This document shows positions 62,711-64,000 of a stretch of DNA of 64,000 bases, in pieces. The notes under the pieces are model-generated. The model worked only from the letters and a program-made list of their open reading frames with translations, made no database searches and was not told the origin of the DNA. Source of the DNA: Mactromeris polynyma. Its lineage: Eukaryota > Mollusca > Bivalvia > Venerida > Mactridae. Where the stretch lies: assembly GCA_032209605.1 (NCBI GenBank), contig JASFXZ010000099.1:302166-366165 (forward strand), written 5' to 3'. Numbering within the stretch: position 1 is the first letter of the stretch; each line of letters opens with the position of its first letter. The position numbers and the translations under genes are program-made.

Positions 62711-63270
62711 ACAGTCAAACCTGTACTTATGCGACCACCTGTTTTATGGGTTTTTTAAATGGCCATTTAAATCCCACCCTTCTCCCCGCTGAAATGATCA
62801 TTGTCAAACCATGTTTAATCCATGGTTTTACCATGTTTCAAACATGGTCAGTGATCATGTTCGACCCCTGTTATGACAATAAAATGACAATGTTTCAAAC
62901 ATGGACGTTAAATGGCACAATTCCTGATGATGGTCGCTTTAACAATGATATGACTTTATCATGACAATGATATAAACATAGACATACAATTGCTTATTCA
63001 TGGTCATCCAGACAGTTAAATCATGGTCATTATGAACCATTGTCAAAACATGGTCTTCCATGTTCAGGCAATTGTGCCATTTAACGTCCATGGTCATCCA
63101 TGTTTGAAACATGGTCATCTTGACGGTTAAATCAGGGTCATTATGAACCATTGTCAAAACATGGTCGTCCATGTTCAGGCAATTGTGCCATTTAACGTCC
63201 ATGGTCATCCATGTTTGAAACATGGTCATCTTGACGGTTAAATCAGGGTCATTATGAACCATAGTCAAAA
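62711..63270. repeat. Fold-back repeat cluster rich in CCATGG / AACATGG
   Basis: Starts with ACAGTCAAACCTGTACTTAT-type sequence and GCGACCACC, answered by GGTCGC at 62932. A 111-bp unit is tandem at about 63040-63261. ATGGACGTTAAATGGCACAA at 62901 is inverted at 63070-63091 and 63181-63202. Likely a non-autonomous DNA element with internal inverted and tandem copies. Small ORFs here are artefacts. Confidence 0.65.
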
Positions 63271-64000
63271 CACCTTTTTTCAGTCCATCATTGGATAAAG
63301 TATTCAGTTTATAAAGTTACGTAATTTTCCTTCTATATATATGGTAACTTAAAACACAATTAAAACTATTTTTAAATTGTATAATGTATGTTAAATTTAA
63401 TTTTAAAGCAGTTGCAAGTTATAATATTCTAGGCAATCCTTTACTGTATATTTTTTTAATGGTGCTTTTATTGGAAAAAAATAAAAAAGTATGTATTTTT
63501 TTATAAAGGGAGGTAATTTACTAAAATACTTTAATGCATATGTTAAATTTATTTAGCATTCTGTTCAAATTTAAATTTTGCCAAAAACAGGTAAATGTCT
63601 CTGAAAATTGAGTGAAAGTAGAACATGCTTTGTTGAACTGATAACATGTACACATAATTTTGTCTTGAATGCATTAACTTTATTAGAATAATTATTACTT
63701 AAGGATATAAAACAGTTTTTTATTAGTGAATGATTTAATAACACTGACCATTAATTCAACCAAGGTCAACCATGGGCAAAGTCATTATGACCATAGCCAA
63801 CCATGTCTATAATGTTTGTAACCATGGTCAGATGACAGTCAACTTAGTAATTTGTATACAAAGAGTATCTGAACAATATAATTATTTCATGGTTGCCAAA
63901 ATGTTTGTCTTGTTAGTAAAGCTTTACATGGTTAAAATATTCATTGGCACATTTAATATTTCCTTTTATATGTTATTGTTTTATGTATAAAAATAGATAG
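63271..64000. other. Right-edge sequence
   Basis: AT-rich. CCATGG-type motifs recur at 63760-63830, so the fold-back family may resume. No terminal JIP3/4 exon seen. Confidence 0.5.

Overview
The window is AT-rich eukaryotic DNA carrying the middle and 3' part of one large, intron-rich gene on the + strand. Fifteen well-supported exons between 5582 and 47776, plus one candidate 39-bp microexon, join in consistent reading phase. They encode about 750 residues of a JIP3/JIP4-family scaffold protein (MAPK8IP3/SPAG9; Drosophila Sunday driver, C. elegans UNC-16), which links kinesin-1 and dynein-dynactin cargo transport to the JNK pathway. The first exon enters after the expected RH1, coiled-coil and RH2 region, which must lie to the left. 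The last exon seen ends at the conserved KFFVAVPG stretch, so the C-terminal exon(s) of roughly 100 residues are missing and should lie to the right. No second gene was found.

Organism: an invertebrate animal, most probably a bivalve mollusc. The protein is JIP-like but clearly not vertebrate. The introns hold pearl-like (Helentron-associated) elements with a tandem core repeat, and other interspersed repeats of the kind common in bivalve genomes. The species cannot be named from sequence alone.

Layout: 1-2517 is a 21-bp minisatellite split by an insertion containing a long palindrome. 5582-5764 is the first exon. 6003-9045 is a 22-bp array with higher-order structure. 9577-9615 is the candidate microexon. 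10184-13482 is an element with terminal inverted repeats, filled by a 61-bp array. 15077-15938 is a pearl-like element. 16100-27013 holds nine exons with a second pearl-like element, a hAT-like element and a 27-bp array. 28590-31030 is a 26/29-bp array and 32985-33395 an 80-bp array. 33448-34164 holds two exons. 34479-36585 is a young element with identical 117-bp terminal inverted repeats and a 70-bp array inside. 37230-38757 is a 57-bp array, followed by several transposon fragments including a hAT-like element with an 8-bp target duplication at 41690-42528. 42849-44215 is a 32-bp array. 44304-47776 holds the last three exons, with a 27-bp array starting at a splice donor. 47777-64000 is intron or 3' sequence with arrays of 25, 57, 46/48, 34, 41 and 68 bp, a fold-back element, SINE-like fragments and CCATGG-rich fold-back repeats.

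By my coordinate reading, about 25 kb (near 39%) of the window is minisatellite, in at least fourteen unrelated families, nearly all within the introns of this one gene. Nearly all long ORFs here are artefacts of tandem units without stop codons. The most interesting signals are transposons that carry minisatellites, a minisatellite that seems to derive from an exon-intron junction, an array of Pol III A-box-like units, and a block of four consecutive phase-1 exons that can be skipped without changing frame.
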